Assembly (NCBI GenBank): GCA_947303185.1
Contig: CAMYXF010000001.1
Span: forward strand, 248,001 to 312,000
DNA from: an uncultured Clostridia bacterium
GTDB taxonomy: Bacteria > Bacillota > Clostridia > Saccharofermentanales > Saccharofermentanaceae
Length of the DNA stretch: 64,000 nucleotides
Direction of reading: 5' to 3'
Under the pieces are notes generated by a model. That model was not told where the DNA came from and ran no database searches. It saw only the letters and a program-made list of their open reading frames with translations. Positions 42,656 to 50,412 of this stretch are shown piece after piece. The translations under genes were made by a program, and so were the position numbers. Numbering within the stretch: the stretch's first letter is position 1; every line of letters begins with the position of its first letter.

Positions 42656-42670
42656 TATACCATTGTTACA
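42656..42670. promoter_or_regulatory. Degenerate copy of the TGTAAC dyad
   Basis: TATACC-ATT-GTTACA keeps a perfect right half and centre (ATTGTTACA) but a poor left half. It is 11 bp after the Ala-rich gene stop. It may be a half site; alone it is weak evidence. Confidence 0.25.
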
Positions 42671-42680
42671 ATCCGAAAGA

Positions 42681-43331
42681 TTAGCCGAGGCTTACCGAAC
42701 CAAAGATCTCTCCCAAACTCTGGATGACTTCAGCTCTGTTTGCAGCAGGAAGAGCAACTCCGATAACGATCATTGCAATAAGTGCGATGACAATTGCGAT
42801 GATGTAATAAGCAAGGATTGCCTTCTCGAAGTTCTTAACATTCCTGTTGCGTCCAGCAATTGAAAGGAAAATCGTAAGGATAAATCCGACGAACGGAATA
42901 CAGCTTAAGAATGCGAGCCAGAAATACTTGGATGTTGATACCGGTCTGTACTGCGGAGGGCAAGCATCGATAAGTGCCTGCTGTGCAGCTCTCTTCTGTC
43001 TCTTCTTCTCGAGCTTGGCATCAGCCTTCTCTTTTGCAGCCTTTGCCTTCTCTGCTTCCTTATCTGCTGCGGCCTGCTTCTTGGCAGCCTCTTTTGCAGC
43101 CTGTTCTTCAGCCTTCTTGGCAGCCTTAGCAGCTGATTCTGCTTCTTTTGCTGCTTCTTTGCCTGCTGCGGAAGCTGTCACTGCAGCCGCTGCAACTGCT
43201 TCACCTGCATCTATAGCCTTTTCTTCTGCTGCCTCTACAACAGCGGAAGCTTCTTCCTTAACAGCCTCTTCTACTGCTTCTGCAGCCTCAGAGATCTCAG
43301 GTTCCATCTTCTCGTTCAAATCGTCTGCCAT
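42681..43331 (-). CDS. Alanine/lysine-rich helical protein with two C-terminal membrane helices
   Basis: A 216-aa protein. Residues 1-120 are almost entirely A, E and K (for example KAAKKAEEQAAKEAAKK) and should form a long helix or coiled coil. Residues about 135-165 and 170-200 are hydrophobic TM segments (FWLAFLSCIPFVGFILTIFL and AYYIIAIVIALIAMIVIGVAL), with a NRNVKNFEKA loop. It looks like a membrane-anchored cytoplasmic coiled coil. Function unknown. GGGAG lies before the ATG. A terminator follows. Confidence 0.72.
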   Translation of the reverse strand: MADDLNEKMEPEISEAAEAVEEAVKEEASAVVEAAEEKAIDAGEAVAAAAVTASAAGKEAAKEAESAAKAAKKAEEQAAKEAAKKQAAADKEAEKAKAAKEKADAKLEKKRQKRAAQQALIDACPPQYRPVSTSKYFWLAFLSCIPFVGFILTIFLSIAGRNRNVKNFEKAILAYYIIAIVIALIAMIVIGVALPAANRAEVIQSLGEIFGSVSLG

Positions 43332-43388
43332 ATGAGAGCTCCCTTCTTGTCATAATAAATTGAGTATATCACAAAACAAACTGCATGT

Positions 43389-45026
43389 TTACTTTGAATA
43401 CCAGCGGTGTCTTCTCCTATAAGACCTTATTACACGCACGAGTCCGTCGCATATCGCAACCGAGCCTACGATGAGCATGTATACCTTAATGGTGTTCTCC
43501 GGAGCAAAGAGAATGTAGATTCCGCTGACTGCCCAGAGCGCGCTTAAGATTATCATTACGACCGCGTATTTCCTGTTATGTGTCTTTTTCGCTCTCGCCA
43601 TTCCGTTATAAGAGGCTGCGAAAAGCAGAGCCGCAAAGATTCCGCTTGCCATTACAAAGAGCGCGCCTTCCTTTACGAACGTTATTACCGTGGTCGCCAC
43701 AAGCGCAAAGGAGACCGTCGCGTCCACAAGATGCGGCTGGAAGTTCCAGTTATCTTTCTTCATCTTCTTGATGGTGAGCACGATTGAAATGATCGTAGCG
43801 GCAACAAGGAGAATGCTTACAAAAACGAAAAGGAATTCTTCAGGGATAAGAATGCCGATGCATCCTGCAAGTATCATGGCTAGACCTTTGGCAAGGTCTG
43901 ATCTTCTGAACTGCTTTACAACGCCTGTTTTGGTGAGCTTCTTGCCTTCGCCGTCAAGGAACATCTGGTCAGGCAGTGCGGCAGCCGCAAGTCTTAAGCC
44001 TTCATCGTCACCAAGCACGACATTAAGAAGTCTTTCCCATCCCTTTGTACCCTGCGCGGTGAATTCTTCAATAGTCTGCGTTCCGTCTTCACTCATGGAA
44101 TCAAAGAATGCATTTATAAATCTTCTTCTCTCATCAATATCAACGGAGAAAATCCACTTGTCGATTCCTCTGTTGATCCTTTCAGCAAGAGGATCAAGAC
44201 CGTCAGCTGATATAAGAATATCGCCGTGGTCGATTCCCCAGGAACAGAGCTCATGCTGCTCAGCCATCTGCTTGTCGCTCTTGATGATGTAGCTGTCATC
44301 TATATCCGGCGCAAATACGCTTCCGACAACCGAGAACTCGGGAATGATCCTCGTTGTCTTGGGGTTTGCCCTCTTGATGAGATCTTCTTTTAAAACTTCC
44401 GGACAGAATCCCGGTCCGTCATTGGAATAGATATGTTCAACCCTGTCGAAAAGATCATCGGGCAGTACTGCTGCAGCATAGACCGCAAGGTTACCGCCTT
44501 TTGAATGACCTCCGACGAGTAAGGTGTCGAATGTTTTAAGACTGTTGCGCAAATATTCTTCTGCCATCGTCTGCGAAGAAGTAAGCATGAAGCTTGTCAT
44601 GAAATCTTCTTTCCATCCGGCAATGGTGCTGTCGGTACCTCTGTAAGCAACAAATGCCCAGCCGCCTTTCTTTTCGGGCGAGAAAGTCATTGCGGAAAAC
44701 TGGATGGAATCTTCTTCGTTGAGAATGTCCATAAAAGATGAGATATAAAGGTCGCCGAATCTTTTGGAGTTTGCGGCAGCCTTAACAAGCGCAGTAAAAC
44801 GCTCGCTGTCATCGGGTGCCATTTTCCTGATTGAGAAACCCTGATTGGTAAGCGACGTAACCGCTTCTCTAAGCGTCATTACGCCGTCTTCTTCGTTGAT
44901 CTCGGGAATATCTTTAAGGTCGAGATAAGATAACTGACAGAGCACGATATTATCGACTCTTGAAAAGGGCCTGCCTTCAAAGCCGGTACCGCCTACCCAG
45001 CGGACGTAATCAGTTATGTTATCCAT
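43389..45026 (-). CDS. Mbeg1-like (DUF2974) alpha/beta hydrolase with C-terminal membrane region
   Basis: A 545-aa protein. Residues 1-345 are a lipase-like fold: AYRGTDSTIAGWKEDF carries the oxyanion region, and GGHSKGGNLAVYAAA has the nucleophile elbow with S175; catalytic partners are expected in later conserved acids and histidines. Residues about 375-530 hold four to six hydrophobic helices and basic loops, so the C-terminus is membrane embedded. The substrate is unknown; a phospholipid or lipid role is possible. It starts 9 bp after the deacetylase gene, without a visible Shine-Dalgarno, so coupling is likely. Confidence 0.8.
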   Translation of the reverse strand: MDNITDYVRWVGGTGFEGRPFSRVDNIVLCQLSYLDLKDIPEINEEDGVMTLREAVTSLTNQGFSIRKMAPDDSERFTALVKAAANSKRFGDLYISSFMDILNEEDSIQFSAMTFSPEKKGGWAFVAYRGTDSTIAGWKEDFMTSFMLTSSQTMAEEYLRNSLKTFDTLLVGGHSKGGNLAVYAAAVLPDDLFDRVEHIYSNDGPGFCPEVLKEDLIKRANPKTTRIIPEFSVVGSVFAPDIDDSYIIKSDKQMAEQHELCSWGIDHGDILISADGLDPLAERINRGIDKWIFSVDIDERRRFINAFFDSMSEDGTQTIEEFTAQGTKGWERLLNVVLGDDEGLRLAAAALPDQMFLDGEGKKLTKTGVVKQFRRSDLAKGLAMILAGCIGILIPEEFLFVFVSILLVAATIISIVLTIKKMKKDNWNFQPHLVDATVSFALVATTVITFVKEGALFVMASGIFAALLFAASYNGMARAKKTHNRKYAVVMIILSALWAVSGIYILFAPENTIKVYMLIVGSVAICDGLVRVIRSYRRRHRWYSK

Positions 45027-45035
45027 ACATTAAGA

Positions 45036-46439
45036 TTATCGGTTTTCGATTGAGTAGTAAACAACTCCGTCTTCAAGTCCGCCCTGCTTGAGGATTCCCA
45101 TCTCTTCTACTGTTACGCACTGGAAACCAGCATCAACGAGTGCGGGAACTATTCTTGCCGTTGCATCTGCCGTAGACTGATAAAGGTCATGCATAAGAAC
45201 TATGTCGCCGTCTTTTACCTTGCCTACAATTGCATTGTATACCTTATCGGCGTTTCTGCTCTCCCAGTCACGAGAATCGACGCTCCACAGAATGATCGGG
45301 CATCCGCATACTTCCTTAAGTGTCTCGTCCCATCTGCCTTCCGGCGGTCTTAAACATGTGGAGGGTTTGCCTGTGATCCTGATAAGCTCATCGTCAGTTC
45401 CCTGAAGAACTTCGAGCTGGCCTTCACCGTCAAGATCAGTAAGTCTGTTGTGGCTGTATGTGTGGTTGCCCTGCTCACAGCCTAACTCATATTCACGGAT
45501 TGCAGCTTCCTCATTCCAGGAGATTCTGTCACCTACGATGAAGAATGTGCACTTCTGTCCGTATTCCTCGTAAACGTCAAGGATAGCGTCAGTATAGATT
45601 GAAGGACCGTCGTCGTAAGTTAAAGCTACCATCGGCTGGTTGCCGTCTACCTCACGAGTGATGTTGCCTTCATCGTCGAAATAGTAAAGGTGGTTGTCAC
45701 CGACAGCTCTCTCGTTTCTGATCATCTTGCCGGCAATAAAACCGTGTCTTGAACCTTCAACGTCAACGATGCCGTCTATACCTGCACCTGTTACTTCATC
45801 GAAGTAATATTTGTCACCTTCGATGTCGACCCAGCCCTTAGTCATGAGGCATGTCTCTTCATCGAAGTAATACTGCTTGTCTTCAATTATCTGAAGGCCC
45901 TGTGATACCTTGCCTGTGTCAGGATCGGCATAGTACTTTCCATCCTCGTTGCCGAACAGACCCTTGGTAACTGTGTAATCTTCAGGTGAGAAATAATACT
46001 GGCTGCCGTCGATTTCAGTCCAGTCTGAAGCAGCATCACCAGTCTCAAGATCAAAATAGAATGTACCATTGTCAGACTTATACCAGCCTGTCTTCATGAT
46101 GCCCGTCTCAACACTGTAGTATCTGAGAGCACCGTTTACAGTCTGGAAACCTGTCATCATTACGCCTTCAGCGTCAAACAGATACTTGCTGCCGTCGATA
46201 ACGGTCTCGCCCGTAGCCATGATGTGGGTCTCTTCATCGAAATATCTTCTGGTACCGTCTTCAGGCATGACATGCATTCCTGAATACTCTTCACCGTACT
46301 CATCGTAATAGAAAGCAGCGTCACCGGAATAGACCCAGCCTCTGTTAGCGCCGGACCTTACTTCACAACCCCATGCCACAGTACTTAAAGCAGCTGTAAT
46401 GACTGCCATTATAAATACTGAAAATATCTGTTTAACCAT
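45036..46439 (-). CDS. Secreted polysaccharide deacetylase with glucan-binding-type repeats
   Basis: About 467 aa with an N-terminal signal peptide (VKQIFSVFIMAVITAALSTVAWG). Residues about 30-255 contain many copies of a Y/F-rich 20-residue cell-wall or glucan-binding repeat (YYFDEETG, KYYFDEVTG). The C-terminal NodB domain has TYDDGPS (near 271), HTYSH (near 327), RPPEGRWD, and MHD. It should remove acetyl groups from peptidoglycan or another glycan at the cell surface. The frame opens at 46475, but a leader promoter puts the RNA start there; AAGGAG before the ATG at 46439 sets the start. Confidence 0.87.
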   Translation of the reverse strand: MVKQIFSVFIMAVITAALSTVAWGCEVRSGANRGWVYSGDAAFYYDEYGEEYSGMHVMPEDGTRRYFDEETHIMATGETVIDGSKYLFDAEGVMMTGFQTVNGALRYYSVETGIMKTGWYKSDNGTFYFDLETGDAASDWTEIDGSQYYFSPEDYTVTKGLFGNEDGKYYADPDTGKVSQGLQIIEDKQYYFDEETCLMTKGWVDIEGDKYYFDEVTGAGIDGIVDVEGSRHGFIAGKMIRNERAVGDNHLYYFDDEGNITREVDGNQPMVALTYDDGPSIYTDAILDVYEEYGQKCTFFIVGDRISWNEEAAIREYELGCEQGNHTYSHNRLTDLDGEGQLEVLQGTDDELIRITGKPSTCLRPPEGRWDETLKEVCGCPIILWSVDSRDWESRNADKVYNAIVGKVKDGDIVLMHDLYQSTADATARIVPALVDAGFQCVTVEEMGILKQGGLEDGVVYYSIENR

Positions 46440-46480
46440 ACCAATGCTCCTTGTTTTAGTCCTAAAATTCCCCACGTAAG

Positions 46481-46516
46481 TTTATCACGGCACAAAGGGC
46501 ATTTGTAAAACAAATG
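46481..46516 (-). promoter_or_regulatory. Promoter and palindrome before the deacetylase gene
   Basis: On the minus strand, -35 TTTACA (46509-46504), a 17-bp spacer and -10 GATAAA (46486-46481). The palindrome CATTTG-TAAAA-CAAATG (46500-46516) covers the -35, so it could be an operator. The predicted RNA start near 46474 supports translation from the internal ATG at 46439. Confidence 0.5.
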
Positions 46517-46562
46517 TGTTACAGAGTAATCGGTATAAAAAGGTGATATTTATGCACGGTGC

Positions 46563-47009
46563 TTATGCGCCGCGTACTTCTTTGAGAAGTTTCTTCAAAA
46601 GCAGATATCTCTCGTATTTCTCCTGCTTTGCAAAATGAACCTCGCGGCTCTGCGGATTGCTGTTATCGAAAACAAGGCTTCCGGCCTCATCTCCAAACTG
46701 CTCGATCGTAAGATCATACTGCTTTCCGCCGATCACGTTATAGCAATGGTAGTTTCCGCCGGGTCTCAATATCCCGTACACTTCGCCACCGAAAATATCC
46801 TGAACGAGAAACGCCGTAATTGAGCACTGCCCGAGTGTTATATTGTCATCGCTCCAGTCAACTCTAAGCCTCGGCGCACATGTCTCTATCCTCCAGATGC
46901 CGTCCGACAGCACGTCGAAAAGATCTAAAAGCGAATCCAGTCTGTATTCTCTTTTATCCAAAGGCTTTACGGTATCTGCTGTCTCATGTCCGAGGAACTT
47001 ATACTCCAT
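46563..47009 (-). CDS. YunG-like protein of unknown function
   Basis: A 148-aa soluble protein. The motif GQCSITAFLVQDIFGGEVYGI with later YHCYNVIGGKQYDLTIEQF resembles the uncharacterised YunG family, in which a conserved cysteine and histidine suggest an enzyme-like fold. The frame opens upstream at 47066, but the ATG at 47009 has CGGAG before it and a promoter at 47038-47066. It is monocistronic, between the deacetylase promoter and the repeat array. Confidence 0.78.
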   Translation of the reverse strand: MEYKFLGHETADTVKPLDKREYRLDSLLDLFDVLSDGIWRIETCAPRLRVDWSDDNITLGQCSITAFLVQDIFGGEVYGILRPGGNYHCYNVIGGKQYDLTIEQFGDEAGSLVFDNSNPQSREVHFAKQEKYERYLLLKKLLKEVRGA

Positions 47010-47037
47010 GTTTGATCTCCGTTTTGGTTTTGGAAAT

Positions 47038-47066
47038 ATAATACACGTGCTAAGAGATGCTTGCAA
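47038..47066 (-). promoter_or_regulatory. Promoter of the YunG-like gene
   Basis: On the minus strand, -35 TTGCAA (47066-47061), a 17-bp spacer and -10 TATTAT (47043-47038). Transcription would start about 20 bp before the ATG at 47009. It shows that the repeat array upstream is not simply the leader of this gene. Confidence 0.65.
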
Positions 47067-47159
47067 AATGAGAGCATACCTAAATCTAAAGAATAGAAAA
47101 TTTCAGGCATGTCTTCGAGGTGCCAGAGTGGTTATTCTGCTCGTGTTGGAGACCGACTT

Positions 47160-47456
47160 ACCGTCCCAATTGAAGTTTTCGCGATTGGGACGGTATGAAC
47201 CGACTAATCCTTCTGTTTTTATGTTTTAGTCGGTAAGATTCCTCATCGTAAATGATTGAAACACTATTTGAAACCGACTAACACTTTGTTTTTCGCCATT
47301 TAGTCGGTTGGCAACTGCAAAAATATTGCCTTGAGAGTGAGAACCAACCGACCAAAATTTTAATATTCGGGTTTTAGTCGGTTCAAAAGAAATTTTCATG
47401 CACTCATTATCAATGAAAATACCGACTAAACACGTCTTTTCGACCAATTAGTCGGT
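47160..47456. repeat. Array of palindromes with exact 74-bp period (36-bp hairpin units)
   Basis: Four units begin at 47199, 47273, 47347 and 47421, exactly 74 bp apart. Each is ACCGACYAA, 18 unconserved bases and TTAGTCGGT, giving a 9- to 10-bp stem. The 38-bp intervals and the 18-base loops are all different, though three loops have a T-rich centre. A fifth hairpin at 47160-47194 keeps ACCG...CGGT ends but has the different stem ACCGTCCCAAT/ATTGGGACGGT. The unit at 47347 has a C in the left arm, which keeps a G-U pair only in a minus-strand RNA. No gene is in the block. It lies between the hpf terminator and the YunG-like promoter. Confidence 0.85.
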
Positions 47457-47504
47457 AGCCGGTTTAAAGCCACTTGCTCACCGCTTTCGCAAGTTTAGTT
47501 GGCA

Positions 47505-47531
47505 AAAAAGAAGGCTGCCCTAAAGCAGCCT
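47505..47531 (-). terminator. Rho-independent terminator after hpf
   Basis: On the minus strand AGGCTGC (47531-47525) pairs with GCAGCCT (47518-47512) over a 6-nt loop, then TCTTTTTT. It starts about 26 bp after the hpf stop, before the palindrome array. Confidence 0.85.
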
Positions 47532-47557
47532 CCGGATATATTTAACTTGATCAGATA

Positions 47558-48100
47558 TCAGTATTCAGGTTCGAGCAATCCGTAACCTCCGTCATATCTC
47601 TTGTAAACAACACATACTGAATTTGTATCACTGTCGAGATATACGAAGAAATCGTGTCCGAGCATCTCAAGCTGAAGGATAGCGTCTTCGGATGTCATGG
47701 GTCTTAAAGCGAACTGCTTGCGCTTTGTGATCTTATCATCCTTCTCGTCGACGAAGTCGAAATCTGCTCCGCCGTCATCCTCGAGATAATTAACAATTCC
47801 CGGGAAGTCCTTCTTTCTCTTAAGGAACTTGGTCTTCTGTCTTCTGATCTGAGATTCAAGCTTATCGACTGTTCTGTCAACTGCTGTAAGGATATCCTCA
47901 TCACTTGCCTCAGCCCTCAAGATCTTACCGTCGAATTTCATTGTGATCTCAACGATCATCTCGGGACCTTCAGGTCTGATACGGACATTGAGTGAACCTT
48001 CATCGCCGAAGTACTTGTCGAACTTAGACATCTTGGCGGCAATCTTCTCTTCAAGTCTTGTACCGATGCGAATTCCGTTGCCCTGTGTAGTGATCTTCAT
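47558..48100 (-). CDS. hpf: Long-form ribosome hibernation promoting factor
   Basis: A 180-aa protein that dimerises 70S ribosomes into 100S in resting cells. N-terminal S30AE domain (about 1-100) with KMSKFDKYFGDEGSLNVRIRPEG; a linker; and the C-terminal dimerisation domain (RKQFALRPMTSEDAILQLEMLGHDFFVYLD, about 128-180), typical of Gram-positive long HPF. AAGGGAGTGA precedes the ATG. A TATAAT-type -10 lies at 48153-48158. Confidence 0.93.
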   Translation of the reverse strand: MKITTQGNGIRIGTRLEEKIAAKMSKFDKYFGDEGSLNVRIRPEGPEMIVEITMKFDGKILRAEASDEDILTAVDRTVDKLESQIRRQKTKFLKRKKDFPGIVNYLEDDGGADFDFVDEKDDKITKRKQFALRPMTSEDAILQLEMLGHDFFVYLDSDTNSVCVVYKRYDGGYGLLEPEY

Positions 48101-48152
48101 AAAATCACTCCCTTCCGTTTTGAAGTTTCAAAAGGCTTTGACCTTTGATTAA

Positions 48153-48158
48153 ATTATA
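48153..48158 (-). promoter_or_regulatory. Possible -10 element of hpf
   Basis: On the minus strand GTTTATAATTTAA includes a perfect TATAAT about 55 bp before the hpf ATG. No convincing -35 is seen at 16-18 bp. The 100-bp gap to ilvN leaves room for a separate hpf promoter. Confidence 0.4.
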
Positions 48159-48200
48159 AACGATTGAGGGAGCGAATTAAGTTAAATTTGTATTAATTCA

Positions 48201-48713
48201 TCAGTCTTCGTGTTCAGACCAGATGTTTGCACCGCCGCGGTCTAATGCAACAAGGCCGGTACGGCACATTTCGATGATGTCGAACTTCTTCATGTATTCG
48301 ATGAATGCATCGATCTTCTGGCTGTCGCCTGTTGCTTCGATGCTGATGGCTTCGTCGGTGAAGTCTATGATCTTCGTGCGGAAAATATTTGTTGCTTCAA
48401 CGATGTCAGCGTGCTGCTGTTCGGTGTTTCTTACCTTGATGAGAAGAAGCTCACGCTTGATACATTCTTCTGTTGAAAGAACGATAACTTTCTTAACGTT
48501 GTAGAGTTTTCGGAGCTGGGATACGACCTGATCCTTCTCGTTATTCTCTGCACTTAATGTAATGGTGATTCGTGAGTATTCAGGAGACTCTGTCTCACCT
48601 ACCGTGAGGGAGTCGATGTTATATCCGCGTCTTGTGAACATGGCGGTAACACGTGAGAGGACACCGTACTGGTTATCAACGTAGATCGCAATGATTATCT
48701 TATTTTTCTGCAT
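48201..48713 (-). CDS. ilvN: Acetolactate synthase small (regulatory) subunit
   Basis: A 170-aa ACT-domain protein that makes acetolactate synthase sensitive to valine. VDNQYGVLSRVTAMFTRRGYNIDSLTVG is the canonical ACT start, and ATGDSQKIDAFIEYMKKFDIIEMCRTGLVALDRG is the conserved end. It overlaps ilvB by 14 bases, so both subunits are translated together. Confidence 0.94.
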   Translation of the reverse strand: MQKNKIIIAIYVDNQYGVLSRVTAMFTRRGYNIDSLTVGETESPEYSRITITLSAENNEKDQVVSQLRKLYNVKKVIVLSTEECIKRELLLIKVRNTEQQHADIVEATNIFRTKIIDFTDEAISIEATGDSQKIDAFIEYMKKFDIIEMCRTGLVALDRGGANIWSEHED

Positions 48714-50382
48714 CGCTGATATCCTCCCTTCTCAAGATGAGATTGTTGAACGTTCCGCCGGGTTTGAGCATCGGAAGAACGACGCTGTCAGTCTTAATAG
48801 TAAGATCGATTACCGCAGGTCCCTTGACCTTGTATGCTTTCTTAAATGCTTCTTCGAAAGACTCCTTGTCGGTAGCCTTAAAGCCCTTTGCGCCAAATGC
48901 CTGGGCAAGCTTTACGAAGTCTGTCTTTCTGTCGAGTGTGGTATTCGAATATCTTCCGTCGAAGAAAACTTTCTGCCACTGTCTTACCATTCCCAATGCA
49001 TGGTTGTTAAAGATAACTATTGTAACGGGAACGTTGTAAGTTACTGCAGTTGCGAGTTCGTTAAGGCACATGCCGAAGCTTCCGTCACCTGTGATGAGAA
49101 CGCTTCTCTTGCCTGTTCCCATATAGCTTCCGATAGCAGCGCCAAGGCCGAATCCCATCGTGCCGAGACCGCCTGAAGTGATCCAGGTGCGCTTCTTTCT
49201 GAACTTGAAAAACTGTGCAGTCCAACACTGGTGCTGGCCTACGTCAGTAACGATTCTTGTATCGGGTTTAACTATGTCGGAAATGATGTTGACCGTATCA
49301 CGTGGAAGGAAAGGAAGACCTTCGTAAGCGTCAGCCTCTCTTTGCTTGAGCTGGTCGACCTTCTTGATCCATTCTGTATTCTTGCGCTGGGGAACTGCCT
49401 GTGTAAGATGCTTTACGAAGTCTTTTATGTCACAGCAGATACCGAGATCGACAGGAATGTTCTTGCCGATTTCTGCGCGGTCGCAGTCAACGTGGATCTT
49501 CGTTGCGGAAAGAGAAAACTTCTCCGTTTTTCCTGTTGCCCTGTCCGAAAATCTTACGCCCAGAGCGATTATGAGATCTGCTTTTGCTAGCGCAACAGAG
49601 GACGCATAACGTCCGTGCATCCCCTGCATTCCCAAGAATCTCGGTGAGTCTGAAGGGATCTCTGAAAGACCCATCATGGAGCATCCGATAACGGCATCAA
49701 GTTTGTCGGCAAGCTTGACGATGTCTTCGCCAAGTTCCGTTCTTACGGCACCGCCGCCGAAATAGATGTAAGGTCTCTTGGATTCCTTGATAAGCTGAAC
49801 TGCTTTTTCGATATCTTCAGAATTACATCCGGGAAGTGATGCGGGCTTTTCGACAGACTTTTTCTTGTAATCGAAAACAGCCTCCTGAACGTCCTTCGGA
49901 ATATCGATGAGGACGGGGCCGGGTCTTCCGGACTGAGCTATCTCAAAAGCTTTTCTGACAACGTCCGCAAGCTTGGAAATCTTGTGGACGAAGAAGTTGT
50001 GTTTTGTGATGGGAAGAGTAATGCCGGTGATATCGATCTCCTGGAATGAGTCTCTTCCGATCATGGAATTTCTTACGTTGCCTGTGATGGCAACAAGAGG
50101 GATCGAATCAAGATAGGCCGTAGCGATTCCGGTAACAAGGTTGGTTGCACCGGGACCGGAAGTCGCGATAACGACTCCGGTCTTACCGGTGGATCTTGCA
50201 TAACCATCTGCTGCGTGAACAGCACCTTCTTCATGTGCGGTCAGGATGTGCTTTATCTTATCCTGTTTGTCGTAGAGCTTGTCATAGATGTCTACGACCA
50301 TTCCGCCCGGAAAACCGAACACCGTATCAACACCCTGTTCTATCAAGGTCTCGACAAGTATCTGTGCTCCGGTCATCTTCAT
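48700..50382 (-). CDS. ilvB: Acetolactate synthase large subunit
   Basis: Catalytic TPP-dependent subunit for branched-chain amino acid synthesis, 560 aa. FGFPGGMVVDIYD, ATSGPGATNLVTGIA, and the TPP motif GDGSFGMCLNELATAV...NNHALGM are present. AGAGG precedes the ATG. The upstream gap to the C11 peptidase gene is only 30 bp, too short for a T-box leader. It overlaps ilvN by 14 bases. Confidence 0.95.
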   Translation of the reverse strand: MKMTGAQILVETLIEQGVDTVFGFPGGMVVDIYDKLYDKQDKIKHILTAHEEGAVHAADGYARSTGKTGVVIATSGPGATNLVTGIATAYLDSIPLVAITGNVRNSMIGRDSFQEIDITGITLPITKHNFFVHKISKLADVVRKAFEIAQSGRPGPVLIDIPKDVQEAVFDYKKKSVEKPASLPGCNSEDIEKAVQLIKESKRPYIYFGGGAVRTELGEDIVKLADKLDAVIGCSMMGLSEIPSDSPRFLGMQGMHGRYASSVALAKADLIIALGVRFSDRATGKTEKFSLSATKIHVDCDRAEIGKNIPVDLGICCDIKDFVKHLTQAVPQRKNTEWIKKVDQLKQREADAYEGLPFLPRDTVNIISDIVKPDTRIVTDVGQHQCWTAQFFKFRKKRTWITSGGLGTMGFGLGAAIGSYMGTGKRSVLITGDGSFGMCLNELATAVTYNVPVTIVIFNNHALGMVRQWQKVFFDGRYSNTTLDRKTDFVKLAQAFGAKGFKATDKESFEEAFKKAYKVKGPAVIDLTIKTDSVVLPMLKPGGTFNNLILRREDISDAEK

Positions 50383-50412
50383 TCGTTAAATCCTCTTACT
50401 TAATCGTTAATG

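Noticed and set aside
47108..47194. Class II tRNA (Ser/Leu-like), from the D-arm-like CAG-AGTGGTTATT-CTG
   Set aside because: No proper anticodon stem with a 7-base loop, no T arm consensus and no matching acceptor stem can be drawn.
47226..47447. 73-codon minus-strand reading frame across the palindrome array
   Set aside because: No ribosome binding site, no recognisable protein, and the 74-bp period is not a multiple of three.
47199..47456. CRISPR array (36-bp repeats with 38-bp spacers)
   Set aside because: Only the 9-base arms are conserved; the inner 18 bases of each repeat differ completely, and no cas gene is near. CRISPR repeats should be nearly identical throughout.
50383..50412. 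T-box leader before ilvB
   Set aside because: Only 30 bp separate the C11 peptidase stop from ilvB; there is no room for a T-box.
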